This document shows, piece after piece, positions 1-9,700 of a stretch of DNA of 38,238 nt; position 1 is the first letter of the stretch, and the number at the start of each line of letters is the position of its first letter. The translations under genes and the position numbers were made by a program. Source of the stretch: Reticulitermes lucifugus. Lineage: Eukaryota; Arthropoda; Insecta; Blattodea; Rhinotermitidae. The stretch is taken from contig JAKCWW010003690.1 of the NCBI GenBank assembly GCA_026260175.1, positions 7,857 to 46,094 on the forward strand, given 5' to 3'. The notes under the pieces are model-generated. The model made no database searches, was not told the DNA's origin, and saw nothing but the letters and a program-made list of their open reading frames with translations.

Positions 1-139
1 ATATTTGGTGATGAGTACATATCATTAAGTTCCTCGTTATGTAGTCTTCTCCACTCCCCTGTATGGCGTCATACAAACCCTGCCTAATTAGTAATTAATA
101 TGTATGGGAATCACAGTTGTCGTATAACATTCAAAGCAA

Positions 140-412
140 TCCCATTACAGGCCTGGACAGGCCCTTAGGGTTCCAGGAGGTTGAGGATCCCAGAATTTCT
201 AGACAATCGGCACATGAAGGTGTTAAGGTTGTAAGCACTACGCACCGGCCGTCTTTACCCCTGGGAGATATCCCTGGTACTCATTTCTGTTAGAGGCTGA
301 GTCGACCCCAGGGCCATAGTGCGGGCGGAAGGATTGGGTCAATAAAAAATGCCAATGACACTATCGGGAATCGAACCTGCGACCTTCCGGCTTGTAGTGC
401 AGTGCGCAATTT
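140..412 (-). repeat. tRNA-derived SINE-like fragment
   Basis: Read on the minus strand, the stretch near 366-386 contains GGTTCGATTCCCGAT, a good match to a tRNA/pol III B box, followed by about 200 bp of non-coding body. No intact A box or cloverleaf is convincing, so a SINE is more likely than a tRNA gene. The family is not the same as the element at 28312-28562. Confidence 0.4.
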
Positions 413-608
413 TATACGATTAATTCAGTTTTTTAAATATTGATTTGACATACGTTTTACCGCACCAATATTCGCACTATTGGCGACAGGGCATTATCAT
501 TGTTGACACACATGTAAAAAATATGCATTGTTTGTAATCTGTCCCGGAAACATTTTGTTCTCTTGATTTGGCCCTCGTGCCTAAAAAGTTGCTTACCACT
601 GATGTAAG

Positions 609-1178
609 TTTTTTAGGCGCGTTCGCAAAATTGCGAAAAGCGACTGTTAGCTTTGTCATGTCTGTCTGTCTCTCTCTCTCTCTGACCGTCCGCATGGAAC
701 AACTCGGCTCCCACTGGACGGATTTTCATGAAATTTGATACTTGAGTATTTTTCGAAACTATGTCAAGAAAATTCAAGTTCCATTAAAACCTGACAACAA
801 TAACGGTACTTTACATGAAGACCTATGTACATTTATGTAATATCTCGCTGAATTGTTCTTAAAATAAGAATTGTTTCAGACGGAAGTTGTAAAGGAAATT
901 ATAACACATTTTATATTAAGTAATTTTTCCCCCCAAAATCGTGCCGTTTATGAGATAATGTGAAAAAATATGACAGAGACAGACAAGCCACAGATGGCAA
1001 TATAATACTGTGCATGCGCTTTGCATGCTGGATAAATAAGGCTACAGACACACACTCAGAATATGTAATACTTATTGCTTTTCTACAGAGACAATGGTTA
1101 CGCGAACGCGCCTCAATGTTACGTTTTACGTACATTGCCTGTCTTGTTACTTGGTATAGAAGCATCGTCATTGGGTGG
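609..1178. repeat. Dispersed repeat family A, copy 1
   Basis: This is the longest of four related copies in the window (also 4607-4775, 5007-5625 and 18823-19350). They share a head with GTTCGCAAAATTGCGAAAAG, a GTCTGTCTGTC stretch, CAACTCGGCTCCCACTGGAC, GGATTTTCATGAAATTTGAT, and a tail ending near CTCAATGTTACGTTT. No terminal inverted repeats or convincing protein are visible. Class unknown; the copy order and shared ends suggest one mobile family. Confidence 0.75.
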
Positions 1179-2149
1179 GAATGATTGAAGGTTGATGATT
1201 CGAACAACTCCAGTGGTTATTGGTGACTGTTAATCGTCAGGTATAGGTGACAGAGCGAAAGGGGCAAGAGGCCAAGGAGGTGTGAGTCTTCCTAAAATAC
1301 TAGGCATGGGGAAATATTTCCCCCTCCCCATCATACTTAGTAAATTATGCACAAAATTAAACTGCAGATAACATGTAACACAGGGTGTGAAATGATTTTG
1401 TCTTCTAAACAAATTCCTTTTCCGGTCTATCGTTGTGTCATTTCAGTACATATGAATACAGCTAACCTTTTAAAGCCTAACGGTGACTTTACGTACTACC
1501 AGGTTTAACATTCAAAAGTTCTACACGGTGTTTACATAGCATTTATGTGTTTTGTATGGCTGTCAAAACAAACAGCGACTTTTACCTTAATAGGGCCTAC
1601 AACATTAGCAGATTGGTTTTTATAACCGAGGTGGAAAGTGTTTACTGTGCGGTAAGCACTGAGACCTTATATAAAACAAATACGGTTCATCTTTAAAGGG
1701 TTAATGTACATTACGTGTATGTTGGTATCTGCCAGGGACCGGTAAGCATGTCAGTGTTTATACTGCAAGAAGTTTGGAGGGGTTTTACGACATGCCGACT
1801 ACTCTATATTCCCTTCTCCCTCTTCCTCCCAAGGAATCTGACAGTTGCCTTTCCAGTGCTTTAAAGAACGCAACATCCCAACCAATTTGCTGTGTGCATT
1901 CATTGTGTTTACCTCTCCCGTAGTTCAACATTACCTACTAGATGGTGCAATAAATTTTCATTGTTTGTCGAGTATAGAGCCGAAGGCGTGCAAACGATAG
2001 TATTGTTCAAACTAGGAACAACGTAACTACATACGACACGCGTGTTAGGTTGTGTAAATCACTCAGGTTATTTCTTTTTTGTGCCACAAGACTTCCCGCA
2101 GCAGGTACTTTTTTTGGGGGGGGAGGACTGTATGTTTAATAGAAACAAA
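1179..2149. other. Unassigned non-coding stretch
   Basis: I see no convincing coding exon, RNA gene or structured repeat here. Short reading frames on both strands lack recognisable protein character. A G-run occurs near 2116-2123 just before the palindromic element. Confidence 0.5.
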
Positions 2150-2195
2150 TTTACCACCAACTAGTTGCACAATGTTTTTGTATTTATTATACAAA

Positions 2196-2240
2196 GCCCC
2201 TACATGTTTCGGCCATATATCCTGGCCATCTTCAGGGAGC
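2196..2240 (-). ncRNA. Hammerhead-ribozyme-like motif (left palindrome arm)
   Basis: On the minus strand: CTGAAGA (2235 down to 2229), a stem II built from GGCC/GGCC, GAAA (2210-2207), the self-complementary CATG as a possible 4-bp stem III, then TA as the possible cleavage dinucleotide. This matches the hammerhead order CUGANGA / stem II / GAAA / stem III / UH. Flanking GCTCC and AGGGGC can form a short stem I. Activity is inferred only. Confidence 0.55.
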
Positions 2241-2858
2241 TACAAGTTTGGTCGACGTTTACAGCGTATATGGCAACTTGTCATAGATAATGGGCATACT
2301 ATATGCATATATATATATATATATATATAATGTACTGTAATAGGAATACAATGATAATTGTCACTGTATAAGTCGTCAATTTATAAACAGGCAGTTATAG
2401 TGTTAATACTGTACTTTAATTTGTCTTAAAATGTTGTAGGTATTAAAAGTGTTAAAAGTACAGCTCCGTATCCAAATATCTGCAGTGCTGGCATGTTTTT
2501 TTATTAAACCGGATCGGATAATCCATTGTTTAGGTACTCCGAGTGTACACCAGTACCACGGTGTACACTCGGAGTACCTAAACAATGGATTATCCGATCC
2601 GGTTTAATAAAAAAAACATGCCAGCACTGCAGATATTTGGATACGGAGCTGTACTTTTAACACTTTTAATACCTGTAATTTTCTAAGATCAATTAAAATA
2701 CATTTTTAACGTTACAACTGCGTGTTTGTATATTGACGACTTATATAGCGACAATTATCATTGTATTCCTATTACAGTACATTATGTATATATGTATATA
2801 GTCTGCCATTATCTATGACAAGTTGGCATATACGCTGTACACGTCTACCAAACTTGTA

Positions 2859-2903
2859 ACTCCCTGAAGATGGCCAGGATATATGGCCGAAACATGTAGG
2901 GGC
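2859..2903 (+). ncRNA. Hammerhead-ribozyme-like motif (right palindrome arm)
   Basis: CTGAAGA at 2864-2870, stem II GGCC with GGCC, GAAA at 2889-2892, CATG at 2893-2896, TA at 2897-2898, then GGGG pairing with the CTCC before the core. With the flanking A and T, stem III reads ACATGT, a perfect palindrome, so it could also pair between two molecules. It is the inverted partner of the copy at 2196-2240. Confidence 0.6.
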
Positions 2904-3336
2904 TTTGTATAATAAATACAAAAACATTGTGCAACTAGTTGGTGGTAAATGTGTGTGTGTGTATTTACCTGTTGCAGGAAGATGTACAGTTAAATAGACT
3001 GTGTGTTTAGTTTGTGTTTTACGTAAATGGACCAGATTGTCAGTAAATCCTGTTTTCATTTAAGATTACCAGCATTAAAACAAACAATTTTAGTTTACGT
3101 AATGTCAGTGGTTAGTTTGTTGTAAAGATATACCGGCAGCCAAAGGTAAGAGTTGAAGTTGCCCATTGCACCTCACGCCATTGATGTATGAAGACGTGGA
3201 GTTGAAGCACCAGATATTAGACTTGGAACTATGCTCCGGCCGCCTTAATCCAAAGACAACAACTTTCTGTATCTATAGGAAAGGATTATAGAATAATGTG
3301 GTGCTGGTCTGGACACAGTAGTTGCGAAAACAAGTA

Positions 3337-3412
3337 TTGCCTTATCTGCCGGGAATCGAACCCCAGCCCTGTCCGTCGCCTGTAATTTCATTGGCCGAGC
3401 TCTCCCTTCGTC
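3337..3412 (-). repeat. tRNA-like SINE fragment (B box)
   Basis: The minus strand carries GGGGTTCGATTCCCGGC, a strong B-box/T-arm-like sequence, next to GAGAGCTCGGCCAATG. A full tRNA cannot be folded with confidence, so it is called a SINE fragment. The surrounding 2950-3336 and 3413-3700 show nothing else I can support apart from a short CCGT run near 3655-3675. Confidence 0.4.
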
Positions 3413-3701
3413 AGTATTTACTTGTGTGTGTTTGCACACGTACATTTCTTGTTTCAGCATTAAATACTGGGCCGACGAACTGGGTGAGGAGTTGTGGCAG
3501 CTGGGACAGTCTCTTACCGGAGCTGCGGATATGAAAGCAGTAAGTATCCTTAGGTTGAGAATAATGAATGTGTGCATCCGTGTCATCACTTATTTGGACC
3601 CCTGTCATGCTACTCAAGGTTTTGTAAAAAGCCTTTTGTGGAATGGACACCACGTCCGTCCGTCCGTCCGTCCGCCATCTAGTGTCCGCGACTAAACGGT
3701 T

Positions 3702-4535
3702 TGTCGGATTTTCATGAATATCGGTACAGGAATTCTTTGCAAAAATTTGACCAGCAAGCACTGAGTTTCGTAAGAATTGGCCCAGTAATAGTCATACTTT
3801 ATTTAAGAGCTTAAATTAATTTTTATCCGTAATTTCCATATCTCTTGACCAGTGCCGACGAGACGGGGGTTAAGCCGGTACAAATTACCGGGGCCCAGCC
3901 GTCCGGAAGGGAGTCCGAGGCCCCACTATGTTGTATTATTTGTAGATTGTACAAATTAACCCTTTCAGACCAAGCCCAAGTCACTCTGCAACTGAGAGCC
4001 AGTCCTTCCGATTTAGTGTAAAGATTTTTAGACGGTCTGCCCTTGCTGGGGGGCAGAAAAATTTGTTAACCGGGGCCCGAACCCGCTCTCGGCGGCACTG
4101 TTCTTGACCGATTTTGGTGGAATTTCGTACATGAGGTCTCCACTTAATGCGATCGAGCTTTTATGAACTTTGTGTAAATCGGTGCGCTGAAAACCGTAGT
4201 TTACTTGCGGGCATAAATTAAATTTTGCCCGTTTTCTCTACATTGTTCGCCCGATTTGGATAATGTTCGGTACAAGAGATTTGCACAACAGCTTATGGAA
4301 TATCTGTGAGTTTTGTGAAGCTCGGTCTAGGAAAAGCCATACTATACGTTGGGACGTAAATTAATTTGTAGCCGTACTTTGCACATTTATTGTCCGATTT
4401 TGGTCAAATTCGTTACAAGGGATCCGCACAAAATGCTGTTTCAGCATTTACGAGTTTCGTGAAAAATTGGTTCAGCGAATGCCGGACTTTTCTTACGGCC
4501 CTAAATGAAATTACGTTATGGGTGTACCGTGAAAT
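3702..4535. repeat. Degenerate tandem array, unit about 140 bp
   Basis: Four diverged units begin with a CCGATTTTGG-like motif at about 3715, 4108, 4252 and 4394. They share a GGTACAAGAGAT..GCACAA part, a GAGTTTCGTGAA-like part and a TAAATTAATTT-like part. Successive spacing is 144 and 142 bp; the first spacing becomes about 134 bp once the transposon insertion at 3850-4100 is removed. No protein is encoded. Confidence 0.6.
3850..4100. mobile_element. Non-autonomous hAT-like element (251 bp) with 8-bp TSD
   Basis: The left end reads CAGTGCCGACGAGA and the right end, reverse-complemented, reads CAGTGCCGCCGAGA: 13 of 14 positions match. The flanks ctcttgac (3842-3849) and ttcttgac (4101-4108) are an 8-bp duplication with one mismatch, as expected for hAT elements. 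The interior contains ACCGGGGCCC twice and no coding capacity. It interrupts the 140-bp tandem array. Confidence 0.8.
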
Positions 4536-4606
4536 CGTAAGATATTTTTACAGTAAAGAACGCCATGGTACGTCGTACTACTTCACGGCGTACGTCATCT
4601 GCAGTC

Positions 4607-4775
4607 TTGTTAGGTGCGTTCGCAAAATTGCGAAAAGCGACTATTAGGTTCCTCATGTCTGTCTGTCCGTCTGTCAGCATGAAACAACTCGGCTCCCACT
4701 GGACAGATCTTAATGAAATTTTATATTTGGGCATTTTTCTAAAATCTGTCTAGAAAATTTAAGTTTGATTAAACT
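4607..4775. repeat. Dispersed repeat family A, copy 2 (truncated)
   Basis: Matches the head of copy 1, from GTTCGCAAAATTGCG through CAACTCGGCTCCCACTGGAC to AAATTTAAGTTTGATTAAA, then stops before the second half of the family. The break is followed by unrelated sequence leading into a TC microsatellite. Confidence 0.75.
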
Positions 4776-4838
4776 CTGAACGAGAGGGATGGAGGAGCTT
4801 AGTTAAAAAGACGTGCGGCGGAGAACAAGCCACATTCC

Positions 4839-4840
4839 TT

Positions 4841-4881
<41 letters not shown>

Positions 4882-4882
4882 G
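4839..4882. repeat. (TC)n microsatellite
   Basis: About 44 bases of near-perfect TC dinucleotides, broken by one TTT. It lies between family A copies 2 and 3. Confidence 0.95.
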
Positions 4883-5006
4883 TCATACACATGCACTTCG
4901 AAGGGAGATGCGTGGCAGGAAATGCTCTGCATCCATAGCCTTTCAACAAATGCGCTATACAAATTTTGTGTACACATAGTAATGCTTTTCACAAAGATTT
5001 TCCAAG

Positions 5007-5625
5007 TTTTTAGGGGCCTTCGCAAAATTGCGAAAAGCGACGATTAGCTTTGTCATGTCTGTCTGTCCGTCCGCATGGACTGGACGAATTTTCATGAAGT
5101 TTGATATTTGAGGATTTTTCGAAAATCTGTCGAGAAAATTCAAGTTTCGTTAACATCTGACAGGAACAACGGGTCCTTTACATGAAGACCCTTGTACATT
5201 TTGATATCTCGCTGAATTCTTCTTAGAATGAGAAATGTTTCAGTGATAAGAACCACACCTCCGACGGAACCTATAAACAAGATACTATGCCAAAAACAAG
5301 AAAAATCATAAACAAGGCAGCACAAGGAACAGTTAAGTTCCACAAAATAGTTTCTATAAGTCTGTCAAAAGTTGTACAGATAATCAAAACACGTATTTTG
5401 TGTCCAAGAACTTTTTTTCAGAAAATCATGCCTTTTATGAGATAATGTGAAAAAATATGGTACAACCAGACAGGCCACAGATGACAATATAATACGGTGC
5501 TTACGCATTGCTTGCTGGATAACTAAAGCTACGGACACACACTCATATATAATACTTATTGTAGCTTTTTCACGGCAACAATGGTCACGCAAACGCACCT
5601 CAATGTTACGTTTATATTGTCTTCT
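5007..5625. repeat. Dispersed repeat family A, copy 3
   Basis: Near full-length copy, sharing the GCAAAATTGCGAAAAGCGA head and a tail with GACAATATAATACGGTGC, CATTGCTTGCTGGATAACTA and CTCAATGTTACGTTT. The GTCTGTCCGTCC stretch is shorter than in copy 1 and the CAACTCGGCTCC segment is missing. Confidence 0.75.
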
Positions 5626-5639
5626 CTTTTCTTAATAGA

Positions 5640-6421
5640 GAGAGGAAGTCATTTCTTCCGTTTCATTGTTATGGCGGCGCAATAATAGGTGTACCAGAGA
5701 ATTCGCCACTGGCTAGTAACGAAATTACGTTTTAGCTCAACAACGTGCGATATAAAAAGTCACCAGTGAAAATGAAGTCCTTTCGTCCTTCCTACTGTTC
5801 TGAGTAAATTTGTGAATGTAAATAATTCTTTTATGCCACACCACATAACGCTGCAGTCTTGGTGAAGACAAGAAAATAATGTGGGAACAATCTGCAACAG
5901 TGCAGGTGGTTTGGTTTTGAGTAGAATTACAGTTGTTTTCCAACATGTTTATTCGTAAGCTGCTACAGTGGTAATAGGAAAACTGAAGAAATGGATGCCC
6001 TTACCCACGGTGTAGTACGTGCTCTGTAACTCGTGGTCAAACGTACGGTTATTGTTATCGTGGGTAATATTAATTGCTGTATATCGAAGAGACCACGTCA
6101 GCTGGTCAAATGGCATCGTACCCACGGTTTTTTCTTTGAGCTGAACTACATTAATGTTGTCAAACCTTAATGTAAACTGAGAAGGAGAACTATAGTTACT
6201 TTCTTTTCGGAAAATCACACAACCTAACCTATGTGAAACGTGAACATCGAGTGGGAACTTTCATTACGTTGCCTTGTGAGTGGTAGTTACGTTGGATACA
6301 CTGCATATGATAGGATTTAAGGCCTTGCGTGTGCAGTGCATTGCAGAAGTGTATGTTTGCTTTGGTCGGCAGTGGGAAAATGAGTTCTGAATTCTGAGAG
6401 GCTGATGAATGCATGTGGATC
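5640..6421. other. Unassigned non-coding stretch
   Basis: No exon, RNA gene or structured repeat that I can support. Minus-strand reading frames at 5949-6218 and 6229-6536 have no recognisable protein features. It is probably an intron of the alpha2delta gene or its 5' flank. Confidence 0.5.
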
Positions 6422-6510
6422 CAGTGGCGTAACTGGGAGTGAAGGTGGAGGAGGTTGGGCGAGTTGTGCAGCCGCCCCCGTCGACAGAACACCTACTAGA
6501 TACGCCACTG
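6422..6510. mobile_element. Short hAT-like terminal-inverted-repeat element
   Basis: The ends are CAGTGGCGTAACTGG and, on the opposite strand, CAGTGGCGTATCTAG. The interior GAGGTTGGGC..GCCGCCCC closely resembles the start of the element at 14833-15094, so it is probably a strongly deleted relative. No 8-bp duplication is visible. It ends 98 bp before the first recognised exon. Confidence 0.6.
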
Positions 6511-6608
6511 TTCAATTTTAAAACATTTTGACTCATGCCAGTGCCAAATGTCCGGTCCTAAAGTTATCGTTGTCAGAAGCAACAAGGAATCTTGTTTTAT
6601 AATTTCAG

Positions 6609-6719
6609 CGCTACAAGAAGCTAAATGTCCGAGTGCAAGAAAAGAATGGGGAAACTCTATTGATGGAGATAGTAGAAAATGTTCAGAGGATGTTGGACCG
6701 CAAAATGGACGCTGTCAAA
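6609..6719 (+). CDS. CACNA2D: alpha2delta exon a (VWA_N region)
   Basis: 37 codons, phase 0 to 0, between acceptor TTATAATTTCAG and donor AAA|GTGAGT. It begins [15 protein letters not shown] and continues [19 protein letters not shown], the amphipathic segment that precedes the VWA_N domain in alpha2delta proteins. It is not the first coding exon: it opens in mid-protein with no start codon or signal peptide. Confidence 0.88.
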
Positions 6720-9700
6720 GTGAGTTTAAAGTTGGCTCCACATGTTAAAGTACTTTTTAATTTGTTGTAAGTATAAACATAAATATTTTATGAGACTACA
6801 TGAATGTACCATAACCCATAAAAATCATTATTTAATTGATCCACTTTGATAATTTAACAATATTTTATGAACTGCACTTTTATGTGCTCTCCAATGATGT
6901 AAGACTTATCAGTTCTGAAGATTGTCATGTTCTGGGATGTGATCCATAGTAGTTTGGTAATAATCAGCCAGAGTGCATGTGTCACATCCCTGAGGACACT
7001 AAGTGTTAGCTTGCAGCCATCATATCCCAGAAGACAGTTGGTGTTAACTTGCAGCCATCATATCCCAGAAGACAGTAGTGTTAACTTGCAGCCATCATAT
7101 CCCAGAAGACAGTAGGTGTTAACTTGCAGCCATCATATCCCAGAAGACAGTAGGTGTTAACTTGCAGCCATCATATCCCAGAAAACAGTAAATGTTAACA
7201 CTCACTGTCATCATATCCCAGAAGACAGTAGGTGTTAACACTCACTATCATCACATCCCAGAAAACAGTAAGTGTTAACACTCCCTGCCATCACACCCCA
7301 GAGGACAGTCATAGTATTTAGAACTTGTTGCGATGAGAACATCAAATTGCACCACTAAATGTCTGAATTTCTTAATCTGTGTTTTTTTGTTTCTTAGTTT
7401 ATTTGATAATATTATCCAAACATTAGTTACATCAGTGGACTGATGACTTGGAAGTAAGTGGTCATAGCCCATTTAAGGTACTATTCCATGTTTAGCCTGG
7501 AGGAACTGAGAAGAAACCAGAATGTCAGTCAGGGTGGCTGACCTGCAGAACATGAATGGAATCTGATACTTCCCACATATATAAATCTCTAATCATACTG
7601 ATTCAGGATCTATTAGTGCAGTGAATACCCAACATTAGCATCTGTTTTTATGGTTTTAATGTTGTTACTATACTTCATAAATTAACATTGAAATCTTCAC
7701 AGATAGGTACTCAGAAGTGCTAGGAGTTGAGTTAAGTCACATTATGCTGGGGTTAAGGTTAGATGCATGACTGGAAGGTCACATATTCTGTGTCAAGACA
7801 ATCTAGTCATTAGTCTGTTGCCCCATTCTCTTGGAATTAATGTGTCTTTCTAAGATTCGAGGCTTTCATGGCAAATAAAGTCCCTAAAATCTTCTCGGGC
7901 TATCAACCGTGTCATTATTCACCTTGAGACTACCACTTAAATGCAGATATATATAAATGTGTGTCAGCAACTTAGGTCATTCACCACATCACAATCCTAA
8001 TGATGGAGACAAAGGCAGTGCCCGAAACAGCGGTTTTGATTTTAACCATAATGTGGCTGATTGCCTGAGAGGGTGCTTTTTCTGCAATTTTAACTGTTAG
8101 CCCTTCCCATGCATGTTGTTTCTTTTAAGTGATATTTTCCTGTTATTGTATTTCCATGGTAACTTATTTTTGTTGTTGAAAAGCCATGAATAGATAGCTT
8201 TAACTGTTGAAAGATGGTAGATGTGTCTTTTATTGATCTTAGGAAGCAATGAAGTAATTTGTATAAGCATGTTGTATTCATATGTATTCTGGGAAGTGTA
8301 TTCTGATTTCCACAGTGCTAAAATTTTAAATTCTTAACAAATGACTGCTGTTGTGTTGTAGTGCATCATGAATGTAGCTGAGGATGCAGCAGAAGCCTTT
8401 AATAGGACAGATGTGCCTGAAAACTACACTTTCTATAGTGCGAAGAACTCGTACATAGTTGGGGACGCAGAGCAGAGCGAGCATTTGGATAACAATACGT
8501 ACACGCCAATGGAGCTGTACCCAGATAACCGTTTCTACAACATCCCTGTTAACCTCAATTACAGTATTGTACATGTACCCACCAATGTATATGATCTAGG
8601 TAGGATGAGATGTGTTTACTTGTTTTTTTAATAATGAGATGACCAAGACAGCTACAGAAGTGTGTGAATATGGCATGCATCATGTCAATTACAGTTATTT
8701 TTGTCAGGGTTAAACCTGTTAATTTGTTGTTATAATCTCCACTGCCGCCGCCATCACCACCACCACCACCATGATTTTTGTAATCAATTTTTATTGCTGG
8801 TGGTGATGGTGGCGGTGGTGGTGGTGGTCATGGTGGCAGGTGCTGTTGCTGGTGATGATAATAATACTATTGTATTTGGCTAACCAGCTACAATAAAGCT
8901 GCAATATCTGGTATTGGATGGTCCAGAAAGCTCTATTAGCCACTAATTCGCTAAGAGGCCCAAAATATTTCACTGTTCCCATGACCAGCACCAGTGTTGT
9001 GAATGTGATGAGTAAACAAGTGTCTTGTTGGTTTATGTGGATTATATATACACCATGTGACATAAGTAGTGATGAAAATGAAATAGAAAGTGTGTCAGGG
9101 AAACAGTGTGGGATATAAAGCGACAGTTTAAATGGTTAGGTCTGTCCTTGAAGTTGCTAGGTACACTAAATTAACACATTACATATAACATTCTAATGTC
9201 CGGGAAATTACAGTATCCTGGACGTGCCAGATGTTGCAATTTTCAATGTATCTATCTTCAAGGTGCCAGGACCTTTTTTGAAAAGTCACTCTTCAACCAA
9301 GAAATCTCCACTTTTATGGTATTTGAAGGCTCATTACCATATTATAAGTAATTAGCTAACTTTTTCTTATTAATTGACTCCATTCTGTATGGTCATTATT
9401 TTGTCTGACAACTATGGGTTGCCGCTTCCTGTAAGCTCGTTTATCATTTTGTTGTAGCCCACTCAGCTGACCACTTACATGTGCAGCACAGTAATGGTGG
9501 GAAGTGACAAATGATACTTGTCAAGTATAAGGACCCCCTATTGAACAGTCGATTGTTACATCAGGTGATCAATAAGTTCTGGCTTTTATAAAATCTGAAA
9601 CATCATCATGTTAAGGGAAGTTCCCATTCCCATTCTGACCTTATCTTAATTGAATTCATAAAATGGTAGATTTTTCAGGCAAAGGATTGTTAGCCCCTGT

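Larger units (their letters stand above)
2150..2949. repeat. 800-bp imperfect palindrome (foldback element)
   Basis: Left arm 2150-2551 is the inverted copy of right arm 2560-2949, with an 8-base spacer (agtaccac) at 2552-2559. The inner part, 2440-2551 against 2560-2672, is almost identical (I see one length difference in a homopolymer). The outer parts have diverged more, including an AT dinucleotide run at about 2306-2330 in the left arm. Both outer arms end in TTTACCACCAACTAGTTGCAC or its complement and carry a hammerhead-like motif. No protein is encoded. It resembles a head-to-head pair of one short retroelement unit. Confidence 0.85.

Noticed and set aside
366..386. Possible tRNA gene on the minus strand
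   Set aside because: Only the T-arm/B box is convincing; no acceptor stem or anticodon arm can be paired, so a SINE is the better reading.
4759..5025. Minus-strand Arg/Glu-rich peptide
   Set aside because: It is a translation of the (TC)n tract between two repeat copies.
6961..7320. Possible CRISPR-like array
   Set aside because: The 38-bp units are directly adjacent with no unique spacers, in an animal intron; it is a minisatellite.
8368..8631. Stand-alone 87-residue protein starting at Met 8368
   Set aside because: The first 77 codons are exon b of the alpha2delta gene; the frame then reads through the donor site into the intron.
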